Source: UBA1444 sp964601085 | Lineage (GTDB): Bacteria > Bacillota > Negativicutes > UBA1444 | Direction: 5' to 3' | Length of the DNA stretch: 64,000 bases | Assembly: GCA_964601085.1 (NCBI GenBank) | Contig: CAZRLN010000002.1 | Coordinates: 1 to 64,000 of the forward strand | Shown: piece by piece, positions 8,579 through 16,708 of the stretch | Position numbering within the stretch: the stretch's first letter is position 1 | Layout of the letters: the number at the start of each line of letters is the position of its first letter | The notes under the pieces: generated by a model | Told to the model about the DNA's origin: nothing | Seen by the model: the letters and a program-made list of their open reading frames with translations, nothing else | The model's database searches: none | Program-made: the position numbers and the translations under genes

Positions 8579-9307
8579 ATGTCAGTAATATCCATGAAAC
8601 AACTTCTCGAGGCGGGGGTGCATTTTGGTCACCAGACCAGAAGATGGAACCCCAAAATGGCTCCGTATATTTTTACGGAGCGAAATGGCATCTACATCAT
8701 TGACTTGCAGAAAACTGTAAGGAAAGTGGAAGATGCTTATAATTTTGTCCGAAGCCTTTCCCAGGAAGGCAAAACCATGCTGTTCGTCGGTACGAAGAAA
8801 CAGGCGCAGGAAGCGGTGCGCGACGAAGCATTGCGTTGCAACATGTTCTTTGTGAACGAACGGTGGCTTGGCGGAATGCTGACCAACTTCCAGACGATTC
8901 AGCGTCGTGTTGCCCGGTTGCGCTACCTGGAAGACATGGATTCGAACGATGGCTTTGCCGGTTTGCACAAAAAAGAAGTACTGCAATTGCGGCATGAAAT
9001 GGAACGTCTGCAAAAATTCCTCGGCGGCATCAAACTTATGAATAAGTTGCCAGGCGCATTGTTTGTCATCGATCCCCGCAAAGAAGAAATTGCGGTGCAG
9101 GAAGCCCGGAAATTGGGGATCCCGGTTGTTGGCATCGTGGACACCAACTGCGACCCGGATTTGATTGATTATGTCATCCCGGCCAATGATGATGCGATTC
9201 GTGCGGTAAAATTGTTGACTGCCCGTATGGCTGACGCGATTTTGGAAGGCCGTCAGGGTGAACAGATGGAAGATGCAATTGAAGAAACCGTAACTGACGA
9301 AGAATAA
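8579..9307 (+). CDS. rpsB: 30S ribosomal protein S2
   Basis: S2 is a late-assembly protein of the small subunit that helps recruit S1 or shape the mRNA exit region. The 242-residue protein shows the family signature LLEAGVHFGHQTRRWNPKM at the N-terminus, the coiled-coil segment LQLRHEMERLQKFLGGI, and VVGIVDTNCDPDLIDYVIP near the C-terminus, with an acidic tail. ATG 8579 follows AGGAGGTG by 5 nt. It is co-transcribed with tsf, the usual pairing. Confidence 0.98.
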   Translation: MSVISMKQLLEAGVHFGHQTRRWNPKMAPYIFTERNGIYIIDLQKTVRKVEDAYNFVRSLSQEGKTMLFVGTKKQAQEAVRDEALRCNMFFVNERWLGGMLTNFQTIQRRVARLRYLEDMDSNDGFAGLHKKEVLQLRHEMERLQKFLGGIKLMNKLPGALFVIDPRKEEIAVQEARKLGIPVVGIVDTNCDPDLIDYVIPANDDAIRAVKLLTARMADAILEGRQGEQMEDAIEETVTDEE

Positions 9308-9343
9308 TCCGTATTTTTCGTTCAAAAATAGGAGGAGTATGAA

Positions 9344-9991
9344 ATGATATCGGCACAGCAGGTTAAAGAACTCCGTGAAGCAACCGGCGCCGGCATGATG
9401 GATTGCAAAAAGGCACTGGTTGAAACAAATGGTGATATGGATAAAGCCGTTGATTATCTCCGGGAAAAAGGATTGGCGGCTGCGGCGAAAAAGGCGGGCC
9501 GGATCGCCGCGGAAGGCATTGTTGAATCTTACATTCATGGCGGCGGCAAGATCGGCGTTATGATCGAAGTAAACTGCGAGACGGACTTTGTTGCCAAGAC
9601 TCCGGAATTTCACTCTTTCGTACGGGATCTAGCCATGCAGGTCGCTGCGGCCAATCCGTCGTACCTGTCAAGGGATGAGGTACCGGTCGAGATTCTGGAT
9701 CATGAACGGGAAATTCTCAGAGCGCAGGCCTTGAACGAAGGGAAGCCGGCCAAGATTATCGAAAAGATGGTCGAAGGGCGAGTCGAAAAATATTATAAAG
9801 AAAATTGTTTGCTGGAACAGGCTTTTATCAAGGACCCGGATCAATCGGTAACGGATCTTGTGAATGCCCAGATTGCCAAAATTGGTGAAAATATCGTGGT
9901 TCGCCGGTTTGTCCGGTATCAGATGGGTGAAGGGCTGGAAAAGAAAGTCACGGACTTTGCCGCCGAAGTCGCCAATGCGGTAAAAAAATAA
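9344..9991 (+). CDS. tsf: Elongation factor Ts
   Basis: EF-Ts is the guanine nucleotide exchange factor for EF-Tu. At 215 residues it is a compact version. The N-terminal UBA-like domain has VKELREATGAGMMDCKKAL, and the core contains MIEVNCETDFVAKT, both EF-Ts signatures. The C-terminal part has VRRFVRYQMGEG. ATG 9344 follows AGGAGG (9331-9336) by 7 nt. It ends just before a strong terminator, so rpsB-tsf forms a two-gene unit. Confidence 0.98.
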   Translation: MISAQQVKELREATGAGMMDCKKALVETNGDMDKAVDYLREKGLAAAAKKAGRIAAEGIVESYIHGGGKIGVMIEVNCETDFVAKTPEFHSFVRDLAMQVAAANPSYLSRDEVPVEILDHEREILRAQALNEGKPAKIIEKMVEGRVEKYYKENCLLEQAFIKDPDQSVTDLVNAQIAKIGENIVVRRFVRYQMGEGLEKKVTDFAAEVANAVKK

Positions 9992-10000
9992 TCAAAACGA

Positions 10001-10031
10001 AAGAGAGAACACTGCCGTGTTCTCTCTTTTT
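10001..10031 (+). terminator. Rho-independent terminator after tsf
   Basis: A 12-bp stem pairs AAGAGAGAACAC (10001-10012) with GTGTTCTCTCTT (10017-10028) around a TGCC loop, running into a T tract. Confidence 0.88.
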
Positions 10032-10088
10032 GGAAGGAATTCCATTCTTCTCGTAGAATTATTATAGAAGCGAACGGGGGGTCGTATC

Positions 10089-10811
10089 TTGAGGCAAAAG
10101 ACGTTCAAGCGGGTTGTTCTTAAACTCAGCGGGGAAGCGCTGGCTGGAGAAAAAGGCTATGGTATCGATCCAACTGTCGTTGATTCCGTGGCGCGCCAAG
10201 TCAAGGAAACGGTTCAACAGGGACTGCAGGTAGCGATTGTTGTCGGTGGAGGCAATATCTGGCGTGGTTTGGCCGGAAGTTCCCGGGGAATGGATCGGGC
10301 TACTGCTGATTATATGGGCATGCTGGCCACGGTGATCAATTCGTTGGCCTTGCAGGATGCCTTGGAACAATGTTCCGTGGATACGCGGGTGCAAACTGCG
10401 ATTGAAATGCGACAGATCGCGGAACCCTATATCCGTCGACGGGCGATCCGACACCTGGAGAAAGGCCGAGTCGTTATTTTTGCGGCCGGCACCGGTAATC
10501 CCTATTTTTCCACCGATACTACCGCAGCCTTGCGGGCGGCGGAGATCGAGGCGGATGTGATTTTGATGGCTAAAAAGAACGTGGATGGCGTTTATGACAG
10601 TGATCCGCAGTTGAATCCGGAAGCCGTCAAGTTTGAAGAACTGAAGTATCTGGAAGTGATTCAGCGGGGATTGGGCGTCATGGACACCACGGCAACGTCT
10701 CTGTGTATGGACAATGATATTCCCATTATTGTATTCGGCATTGATGAACCAGGAAATATTGTCAGAGCGGCAATGGGGCATCCGATTGGAACTGTTGTGG
10801 GAGGGAATTGA
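10089..10811 (+). CDS. pyrH: UMP kinase
   Basis: PyrH is the hexameric bacterial UMP kinase that makes UDP from UMP and ATP, unrelated to eukaryotic UMP/CMP kinases. The 240-residue amino acid kinase fold shows VVLKLSGEALAG at the N-terminus, VVGGGNIWRG for phosphate binding, FAAGTGNPYFSTDTTAALRA for nucleotide binding, and KNVDGVYDSDP. Start TTG 10089 lies 8 nt after a GGGGGG run; no ATG is in a sensible place. It follows the tsf terminator, but no clear promoter was found in the 57-base gap. It overlaps the possible upstream TTG of frr. Confidence 0.97.
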   Translation: MRQKTFKRVVLKLSGEALAGEKGYGIDPTVVDSVARQVKETVQQGLQVAIVVGGGNIWRGLAGSSRGMDRATADYMGMLATVINSLALQDALEQCSVDTRVQTAIEMRQIAEPYIRRRAIRHLEKGRVVIFAAGTGNPYFSTDTTAALRAAEIEADVILMAKKNVDGVYDSDPQLNPEAVKFEELKYLEVIQRGLGVMDTTATSLCMDNDIPIIVFGIDEPGNIVRAAMGHPIGTVVGGN

Positions 10812-10813
10812 GC

Positions 10814-11374
10814 ATGCCGATTAAAGCAATTTATGCATCCCATGAAGATCGTATGAAAAAGGCGATTGAGGTTCTGCGACGCGAATACTCTTCACTCCGC
10901 GCCGGCCGGGCGACGACCGGGCTGCTGGATAAAGTGACGGTTGACTATTACGGCGCTCAGTCGCCAATCAATCAGGTGGCCAATATATCGATCCCCGAGC
11001 CGCGGACGATCGTTATCCAGCCTTGGGATAAAAAAACTTTGCCGGCGATTGAAAAAGCTATTTTAAAATCGGATCTTGGGTTGACCCCCAATAATGACGG
11101 GATGGTAATCCGATTGATTTTGCCTCAACTGACGCAACAGCGTCGTCAAGAACTCACAAAACTCGTCCATAAGGGCGCCGAAGACAGCCGGGTGGCCATA
11201 CGCAACCTCCGACGCGATGCCAACGAAGTTTTGAAAAAGGCGGAAAAAGACAAAACCGCTTCGGAGGATGAAGTAAAAAAGGCGCAGGAAGATATTCAAA
11301 AGTTGACAGACAAGTATATCAAGGAAATCGATCAGGTGATGGCTGCCAAAGAAAAGGAAATCATGGAAGTCTGA
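10814..11374 (+). CDS. frr: Ribosome recycling factor
   Basis: RRF works with EF-G to split post-termination ribosomes. The 186-residue protein shows LRREYSSLRAGRATTGLLDKV, then PEPRTIVIQPWDKK, and RVAIRNLRRDANEVLKK in the three-helix stem. ATG 10814 lies 8 nt after GGGAGGG (10799-10805); TTG 10808 is in frame but too close to that site. Adjacent to pyrH as in most Bacillota. The stop TGA overlaps the ATG of the next small gene. Confidence 0.97.
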   Translation: MPIKAIYASHEDRMKKAIEVLRREYSSLRAGRATTGLLDKVTVDYYGAQSPINQVANISIPEPRTIVIQPWDKKTLPAIEKAILKSDLGLTPNNDGMVIRLILPQLTQQRRQELTKLVHKGAEDSRVAIRNLRRDANEVLKKAEKDKTASEDEVKKAQEDIQKLTDKYIKEIDQVMAAKEKEIMEV

Positions 11375-11583
11375 TGGTTTTGCCGGATGTATTGATGTTG
11401 CCGGTTGCCGCAGCGGTTGCGGTTTTGCAGGATGCGAACATTGCGGTTCACATTGTCAATACCGTCCCCTGTTCCAATAAGTTTCAATTAATGGGTGATT
11501 GCCGGTATGTATTGCGCCAAACATTTTCTCATGGCGTTTGCTACTTGGTGGTTGCGGCAAAAATGGGAAAGGAGGTGCAATGA
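11374..11583 (+). CDS. Small protein after frr, possibly PASTA-like
   Basis: A 69-residue protein whose ATG overlaps the frr stop codon, so it is likely translated by coupling. It begins VLPDVLMLPVAAAVAVLQDA and contains HIVNTVPCSNK, then YVLRQTFSHGVCYLVVAAK. The pattern of an LPDV-type opening, a helix, then two strands recalls a single PASTA domain, and small PASTA-like proteins are found after frr in some Clostridia, but the match is loose. There is no signal peptide. I cannot assign a function; base composition is like the neighbours. Confidence 0.6.
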   Translation: MVLPDVLMLPVAAAVAVLQDANIAVHIVNTVPCSNKFQLMGDCRYVLRQTFSHGVCYLVVAAKMGKEVQ

Positions 11584-11586
11584 AAA

Positions 11587-11754
11587 TTGGCTTATAAAAT
11601 TACAGACACCTGTGTCTCGTGCGGCACTTGTGCATCAACCTGTCCGGTTGGCGCGATCAAGGAAGGCACTCCTTACGTTATCCAAGAAGACGTATGTGTT
11701 GAGTGTGGAGCTTGTGCGGCGGTTTGTCCGGTATCCGCAATTGAGGCTCCTTGA
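11587..11754 (+). CDS. Two-[4Fe-4S] clostridial-type ferredoxin
   Basis: A complete 55-codon gene, easy to miss because it is short and starts at TTG 11587, 9 nt after GGAGGTG (11571-11577). It encodes two CxxCxxCxxxCP motifs, CVSCGTCASTCPVGAI and CVECGACAAVCPVSAI, the classic eight-cysteine bacterial ferredoxin that carries two [4Fe-4S] clusters. Low-potential electron transfer is the expected role; partners could include radical SAM enzymes or the iron-sulfur IspG further down the same strand. A termination hairpin follows immediately. Ferredoxins are uncommon between frr and uppS in model Bacillota. Confidence 0.9.
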   Translation: MAYKITDTCVSCGTCASTCPVGAIKEGTPYVIQEDVCVECGACAAVCPVSAIEAP

Positions 11755-11757
11755 TCG

Positions 11758-11785
11758 AAACCCCCTCTCAAGAGGGGGTTTCCCC
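11758..11785 (+). terminator. Terminator or attenuator hairpin after the ferredoxin gene
   Basis: AAACCCCCTCT (11758-11768) pairs with AGAGGGGGTTT (11771-11781), an 11-bp arm pair with a very short loop. The T run is only TTT and is followed by a smaller CCCC/GGGG hairpin, so termination may be partial and let transcription continue into uppS. Confidence 0.6.
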
Positions 11786-11815
11786 TTACGGGGATAATAA
11801 GAAGGAGAGATTTGC

Positions 11816-12592
11816 TTGAGTCCGAAGTTTTGGCAACGTCGTAAATCTACACAGGCGAATGAAGCGCTTCTATTATCGCCGGAAAAAATGCCGCAACATG
11901 TGGCGGTTATTATGGATGGAAACGGACGCTGGGCGCAGAAGCGCGGCTTGCCGCGCACTTTTGGCCACAAAGCCGGCGCGGAAGTTCTTCGTTCCATTTT
12001 GACAGAAGCATCGGAACTTGGTATAAGATATTTGACAGCTTATGCTTTTTCCACGGAGAATTGGCGTCGTCCCCATGAAGAAGTCGATTTTCTTATGGAT
12101 TTGTTTTCCACCTATCTGGACAATGAAGTGGATGCGCTAATCAAGCAACAGGTGAAACTGCGGTTTATTGGCACACAGGAACGATTAAGCCAGGCTCTGC
12201 GTGAGAGAATTGCGGATGCGGAAGCCCGGACCGCCCAAGGGGCGGGGATCACCCTGAATTTGGCTGTCGATTATGGCGGTCGGGCGGAAATCGTTCATGC
12301 AGCCCGCCAACTTGCGCAAAAAGTCCGGAATGGGGAGATGTCCGTCCAAGAGATTGATGAACCGGCTTTTGCCGATCATCTGTTTACTCAGGGGCAACCG
12401 GACCCGGATCTTTTGATTCGTCCGGGCGGCGACATGCGCATCAGCAACTTTCTGCTTTGGCAATTGGCGTACGCGGAGTTTTGGCTGACCGACGTACTGT
12501 GGCCGGATTTTACTCCAATGACATTTCGGCAGGCCATTCATGATTTTCAAAAACGGGATCGTCGTTTTGGCGGCTTAACGCCCCAAAAATAG
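11816..12592 (+). CDS. uppS: Undecaprenyl diphosphate synthase
   Basis: UppS is the cis-prenyltransferase that extends farnesyl-PP with isopentenyl-PP to give the C55 lipid carrier for cell-wall synthesis. The 258-residue protein shows HVAVIMDGNGRWAQKRGL with the catalytic Asp, FGHKAGAEVLRS, YAFSTENWRRP, and the C-terminal DLLIRPGGDMRISNFLLWQ with EFWLTDVLWPDF. TTG 11816 follows AAGGAGA by 8 nt. It is the first gene of the lipid/isoprenoid block ending in ispG. Confidence 0.97.
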   Translation: MSPKFWQRRKSTQANEALLLSPEKMPQHVAVIMDGNGRWAQKRGLPRTFGHKAGAEVLRSILTEASELGIRYLTAYAFSTENWRRPHEEVDFLMDLFSTYLDNEVDALIKQQVKLRFIGTQERLSQALRERIADAEARTAQGAGITLNLAVDYGGRAEIVHAARQLAQKVRNGEMSVQEIDEPAFADHLFTQGQPDPDLLIRPGGDMRISNFLLWQLAYAEFWLTDVLWPDFTPMTFRQAIHDFQKRDRRFGGLTPQK

Positions 12593-12603
12593 GAGGAATC
12601 GTA

Positions 12604-13395
12604 CTGGGAACACGAATATTGACCGCGCTGGTTGCGACGCCGATTGCGTTGTACGTATTTTGGCAAGGTGAAACCGTGTTTGCTGCAGTCATGCTGTTGT
12701 TGGCGCTGGCTGCCTGGTTTGAATACATACAAATGATGGGGAAAAAATCTCTTCGGCCGACGGCCATTTTGGGTGGTGTGTGCGTTGCGGTCATGATTAT
12801 CATTTCCTGGCTGCATGGGCTTGCACAATTGACACCGCTTTCTTTTGTCACGCTGTTTGTCATTCTTTCGCTCACAGTGATCAATTGCAAGCAGTTTACC
12901 ATGGCGGACGCCGCCTATAACTTGCTTGGCATTCTATATATTGGCATTCCCTTTGCGCATTTTGTCGCTTTACGTCTATATCCCGATAGTCTTGGAATGA
13001 AATTTTTCGCTCTGGCCATGCTGGGAACGTGGGCCTGCGATACTGTGGCTTATTTTGGCGGAACTCGTTGGGGCCGTCACAAATTATGTCCCAGCGTCAG
13101 CCCGGCCAAAAGTGTGGAGGGCGCGATTTTTGGCTTTTTTGGTTGCCTCGGGGTGACCTTGATTGCCGGATATTATCTACAGGTTGTATTATGGGATTCT
13201 CTTATTTGCGGCGCTGTGATCGGTATTTCCTGCCAGTTGGGGGACTTGGTGGAATCTGCCGTCAAGCGGCATATGGGAGTAAAGGATTCAGGAAAGTTTT
13301 TTCCAGGCCACGGCGGTGTGTTGGACCGGGTGGACAGTCTTTTATTTTCCGTTCCCGCGGTATATTATTATCTTATCTTGGTGGCGCACCGTTAA
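12604..13395 (+). CDS. cdsA: Phosphatidate cytidylyltransferase
   Basis: CdsA converts phosphatidic acid and CTP to CDP-diacylglycerol, the precursor of membrane phospholipids. The protein is hydrophobic with about seven membrane segments, and carries the CDP-alcohol signature near the C-terminus: KDSGKFFPGHGG then LDRVDSL. The start is unusual. AGGAGG at 12591-12596 points to CTG 12604 (7 nt spacing), giving the normal CdsA N-terminus GTRILTALVATPIAL. The nearest conventional codon, TTG 12619, lies 22 nt away and would cut off that segment. It follows uppS by 11 bases, a standard pairing. Confidence 0.93.
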   Translation: MGTRILTALVATPIALYVFWQGETVFAAVMLLLALAAWFEYIQMMGKKSLRPTAILGGVCVAVMIIISWLHGLAQLTPLSFVTLFVILSLTVINCKQFTMADAAYNLLGILYIGIPFAHFVALRLYPDSLGMKFFALAMLGTWACDTVAYFGGTRWGRHKLCPSVSPAKSVEGAIFGFFGCLGVTLIAGYYLQVVLWDSLICGAVIGISCQLGDLVESAVKRHMGVKDSGKFFPGHGGVLDRVDSLLFSVPAVYYYLILVAHR

Positions 13396-13416
13396 GCAGC
13401 TGGAAGGGGTTCCCTT

Positions 13417-14577
13417 ATGATCAATGTTGCAATTCTTGGCAGTACCGGTTCGATCGGTACGCAAACGTTGGAGGTCATTTCCGCCAATCCGGACTTGTTT
13501 CGGGTATGCGTATTGACTGCTTTTTCAAATCACTCTCTGTTGCGTCAACAGATTGAGAAATTTCGGCCGGATTTTGCGGTGTTGACAGGCGAGGCCGCCG
13601 GAAAGAAGTATTTAGCGGAGGGAATCCCTGCCGGATTGAAATTTGCGGTAGGCGAGGAAGCGATTCTGAAAGCGGCCGCCTGGCCAACAGCAGATGTCGT
13701 TGTCAATTCATTAGTGGGGTTTGCTGGCCTAAAACCTTCAATTGCCTGCATAGACGCCGGAAAAACGTTGGCCATTGCGAATAAGGAAACATTGGTGGCT
13801 GCGGGTGATTTGGTGATGAAGCGGGCGGCCGCAAAAAAGGTCAGGGTCATTCCTGTGGACAGCGAGCATAGCGCGATTGCCCAGTGTTTGACCGGCGAAT
13901 CACCGGCTTCGATCAAACGCCTGTTGCTGACAGCCTCCGGCGGTCCATTTCGCGGTCGGAAACTGCCGGAACTACGTCAGGTCACTGTGGCGGAATGTCT
14001 GAAACATCCCAACTGGTCGATGGGACGGAAAATTACCATCGATTCGGCAACCTTGATGAACAAAGGACTGGAGGTTATTGAGGCCCGTTGGTTGTTCGAC
14101 ATCAATTACGACCGGATCGATGTGGTGGTTCATCCCCAAAGTATCGTCCACTCTATGGTGGAATTTGTTGATGGATCCGTGAAGGGGCAACTGGGGCTGC
14201 CGGATATGAAACTACCCATCCAATATGCGCTGAATTCGGGAGCGCGTCTTGATAATGCATTTACGCGACTGGATTTCACCCAGGCTTTGGCGCTGACTTT
14301 CGAGCCGCCGGATCTGGATACGTTCCGGGCGCTGCCGCTGGCTTACGAAGCCGGTCGCAGGGGAGGCACGTTTCCCTGCGTGATGAACGCCGCCAATGAG
14401 ATTGGGGTTCAGGCGTTCATTGACGGATTAATTGGCTTTGACGGAATGGTGGATGTCGTGGAGCATGTATTGGACCATCATCAGGGAATAAACGCTCCGA
14501 AGCTGGAAGACTATGTGGCGGCCGACGCCTGGGCGCGGAACGACGCAAAAAAATATATCGACAAGGTGGTACAATAA
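13417..14577 (+). CDS. dxr: 1-deoxy-D-xylulose 5-phosphate reductoisomerase
   Basis: Dxr performs the second step of the MEP isoprenoid pathway, converting DXP to MEP with NADPH. The 386-residue protein shows the nucleotide-binding NVAILGSTGSIGTQTLEV, the substrate and metal-binding segments ALANKETLVAAG-like IANKETLVAAGDLV and IPVDSEHSAIAQCL, and the flexible-loop region HPNWSMGRKITIDSATLMNK. It overlaps rseP by one base. With ispG downstream this shows that isoprenoids are made by the MEP pathway. Confidence 0.97.
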   Translation: MINVAILGSTGSIGTQTLEVISANPDLFRVCVLTAFSNHSLLRQQIEKFRPDFAVLTGEAAGKKYLAEGIPAGLKFAVGEEAILKAAAWPTADVVVNSLVGFAGLKPSIACIDAGKTLAIANKETLVAAGDLVMKRAAAKKVRVIPVDSEHSAIAQCLTGESPASIKRLLLTASGGPFRGRKLPELRQVTVAECLKHPNWSMGRKITIDSATLMNKGLEVIEARWLFDINYDRIDVVVHPQSIVHSMVEFVDGSVKGQLGLPDMKLPIQYALNSGARLDNAFTRLDFTQALALTFEPPDLDTFRALPLAYEAGRRGGTFPCVMNAANEIGVQAFIDGLIGFDGMVDVVEHVLDHHQGINAPKLEDYVAADAWARNDAKKYIDKVVQ

Positions 14578-15608
14578 TGCTCATTACGGTCGTTGCAACC
14601 GTTTTTGTATTTGGAATGTTGGTACTGGCGCATGAATTCGGACATTTCATCACGGCCAAATTAACCGGAATGCGGGTCAGTGAATTTGCGATCGGCTTTG
14701 GCCCCAAATTGCTGTGGAATAAGCGGGGGGAAACGGAATACTCCCTGCGAATGATTCCTCTCGGTGGATATAACAAAATTGACGGCATGGACCCGGAGGA
14801 AGAAAAGGATGAACGTTCCTTTTCCAGCAAGCCGATTTGGGCGAGAGCGCTGGTGATTGCCGCCGGCTCGTGCATGAATTTTGTGTTGCCGGTTTTGCTG
14901 TTTATGATGGTATTCCTTTCAAATGGCATTGAAACGGTTTCGGACAAACCCGTTATTGGTTCATTGATTCCGGGAAAGCCGGCCATTCAGTCCGGGATCG
15001 CCTCCGGGGATACGGTAATGAAGGTCAATGGCACGTCCATCGCTACTTGGCGTCATGTGGTGGAAGCCATCCGGGTTTCAAAAGACTCAGTGCAATTGGA
15101 ACTTCGAACTAAGAATGGGCAGACACGTACTGTCACAATGATCCCGGAAATTGATAGCAAGTCCGGTCGGGCATTGATTGGCATAGTGCCGGTGATCGAC
15201 CGGCGGATTCCCGGATTTTTCGAAGCGGCCTCCCTATCGGTCAGCCATACTTATAATATTGCCGGCAAAATGCTGTTGAGTCTGGGCCAGATGTTTTCCG
15301 GCAAAGCGGAAGCCGACATCGCCGGGCCGATCGGCGTAATGCGTCTTACCGGGGAGATGGCCCAACTCGGCTTTATCCCGCTACTGCAGTTCGCCGCGTT
15401 TCTCAGTATCAATCTTGGCTTGATCAATCTGTTGCCTGTGCCATTATTGGATGGCGGACATATTGTCACGTTGTTGGTGGAAGCGGTCCGACGCAAACCG
15501 CTGAATGCCAACCAAATCCGGTATACGCAAATGGTGGGTATGGCGCTGTTGGGGTTGTTGATGCTGTTTGCCACGTTTAAGGATTTGTTGCGACTGAATG
15601 TATTTTGA
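14577..15608 (+). CDS. rseP: RIP metalloprotease RseP (site-2 protease)
   Basis: An intramembrane zinc metalloprotease that cleaves membrane-bound anti-sigma factors and signal peptide remnants (RasP in Bacillus). The 343-residue protein has the zinc motif LAHEFGHF in the first membrane segment (about residue 20), one PDZ domain (about 120-200), and the third zinc ligand in NLLPVPLLDGGH (about 280) within a C-terminal membrane helix. Four membrane segments are expected. The start overlaps the dxr stop, the usual Bacillota arrangement. Confidence 0.96.
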   Translation: MLITVVATVFVFGMLVLAHEFGHFITAKLTGMRVSEFAIGFGPKLLWNKRGETEYSLRMIPLGGYNKIDGMDPEEEKDERSFSSKPIWARALVIAAGSCMNFVLPVLLFMMVFLSNGIETVSDKPVIGSLIPGKPAIQSGIASGDTVMKVNGTSIATWRHVVEAIRVSKDSVQLELRTKNGQTRTVTMIPEIDSKSGRALIGIVPVIDRRIPGFFEAASLSVSHTYNIAGKMLLSLGQMFSGKAEADIAGPIGVMRLTGEMAQLGFIPLLQFAAFLSINLGLINLLPVPLLDGGHIVTLLVEAVRRKPLNANQIRYTQMVGMALLGLLMLFATFKDLLRLNVF

Positions 15609-15622
15609 CGGGAGTTTTGTTG

Positions 15623-16708
15623 ATGAAGGATTTTCCGGTTCGTAAACCAACCAGAACCCTGAACATCGGTTCGGTCGGCGTGGGAGGGACCGCGCTGATT
15701 TCCGTGCAGTCCATGACGACGACAAAAACGGCGGATGCGTTGTCCACCCTTGATCAGATTCGCCAATTGGCGGCGGCGGGCTGTGAGATTGTCCGGGTAG
15801 CGGTTCCGGATATGGATGCCGCCCGTGCAGTGTCGACGATCAAGGAATCCGCCGCGATTCCGGTGGTGGCGGATATTCATTTCGATTACCGCCTCGCACT
15901 CGAAGCCATCGCCCGCGGAATTGACGCCCTTCGCCTGAATCCCGGCAATATCACCGACCGTGAGCAGGTGAAATCAGTGGTTAGAGCGGCGAAGGAAAAG
16001 AAGATTCCGATTCGCATCGGCGTGAATGCGGGTTCACTGGACAAGGCGATGCTGGAAAAATTCGGCGGCCACGCCACACCGGACGCTTTGGTGGAAAGTG
16101 CGTTGCAACATGTGGCGATTTTGGAACAGCTGGATTTTCACGACATTAAGATTTCTTTGAAAGCCAATGATGTGCCGTTGACCATTCAGTCTTACCGCCT
16201 TATGTCGGAACAGGTTGATTATCCCCTGCACTTGGGGGTTACGGAAGCCGGTACGCCCCGGGTCGGCATCATCAAATCGGCCGTGGGGATTGGCGCCTTG
16301 TTGGCGGAAGGCATCGGCGACACGATCCGTGTTTCTCTGACGGCGGATCCAGTCGAAGAAGTCCGGGTGGCCCGTGATATTCTTCAAACCATGGGATTGC
16401 GCCGATTTACGCCGACATTGGTTTCCTGCCCGACCTGCGGACGTTGCAACATTGATTTGATTTCTTTGGCGACGAAAGTGGAAGAACGTCTCGCTACTCT
16501 TTCCCGGCCTCTGACAGTTGCCGTGATGGGGTGCGTCGTGAACGGACCGGGCGAAGCCCGGGAAGCGGATGTGGGGATTGCCGGCGGCAAAGGCGAGGGA
16601 ATTTTGTTCCGAAAAGGCCAGATTGTCGCCAAAGTGCCGGAAGAACGACTGATGGAAGTATTATTCGCAGAAATGGATCGACTGGACAAGGGGGAAATTC
16701 AATCATGA
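15623..16708 (+). CDS. ispG: 4-hydroxy-3-methylbut-2-enyl diphosphate synthase (IspG/GcpE)
   Basis: IspG is the [4Fe-4S] enzyme of the MEP pathway that reduces MEcPP to HMBPP. The 361-residue short bacterial form shows VRVAVPDMDAARAV and VVADIHFDYRLAL in the TIM barrel, and cluster cysteines in LVSCPTCGRCNIDL and VMGCVVNGPGEA. ATG 15623 lies 8 nt after GGGAG. It needs two low-potential electrons, which a ferredoxin like the one encoded at 11.6 kb could supply (inference). It overlaps proS by four bases. Confidence 0.97.
   Translation: MKDFPVRKPTRTLNIGSVGVGGTALISVQSMTTTKTADALSTLDQIRQLAAAGCEIVRVAVPDMDAARAVSTIKESAAIPVVADIHFDYRLALEAIARGIDALRLNPGNITDREQVKSVVRAAKEKKIPIRIGVNAGSLDKAMLEKFGGHATPDALVESALQHVAILEQLDFHDIKISLKANDVPLTIQSYRLMSEQVDYPLHLGVTEAGTPRVGIIKSAVGIGALLAEGIGDTIRVSLTADPVEEVRVARDILQTMGLRRFTPTLVSCPTCGRCNIDLISLATKVEERLATLSRPLTVAVMGCVVNGPGEAREADVGIAGGKGEGILFRKGQIVAKVPEERLMEVLFAEMDRLDKGEIQS

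Noticed and set aside
8582..9613. 343-codon open frame on the - strand opposite rpsB and tsf
   Set aside because: It is the mirror of two certain, strongly conserved ribosomal genes; the deduced protein has no recognisable motif and no Shine-Dalgarno. It arises because TTA, CTA and TCA codons are rare on the coding strand.
10032..10088. Possible promoter before pyrH
   Set aside because: TATTAT and TATAGA look like -10 boxes, but no acceptable -35 lies 16-18 bases upstream of either.
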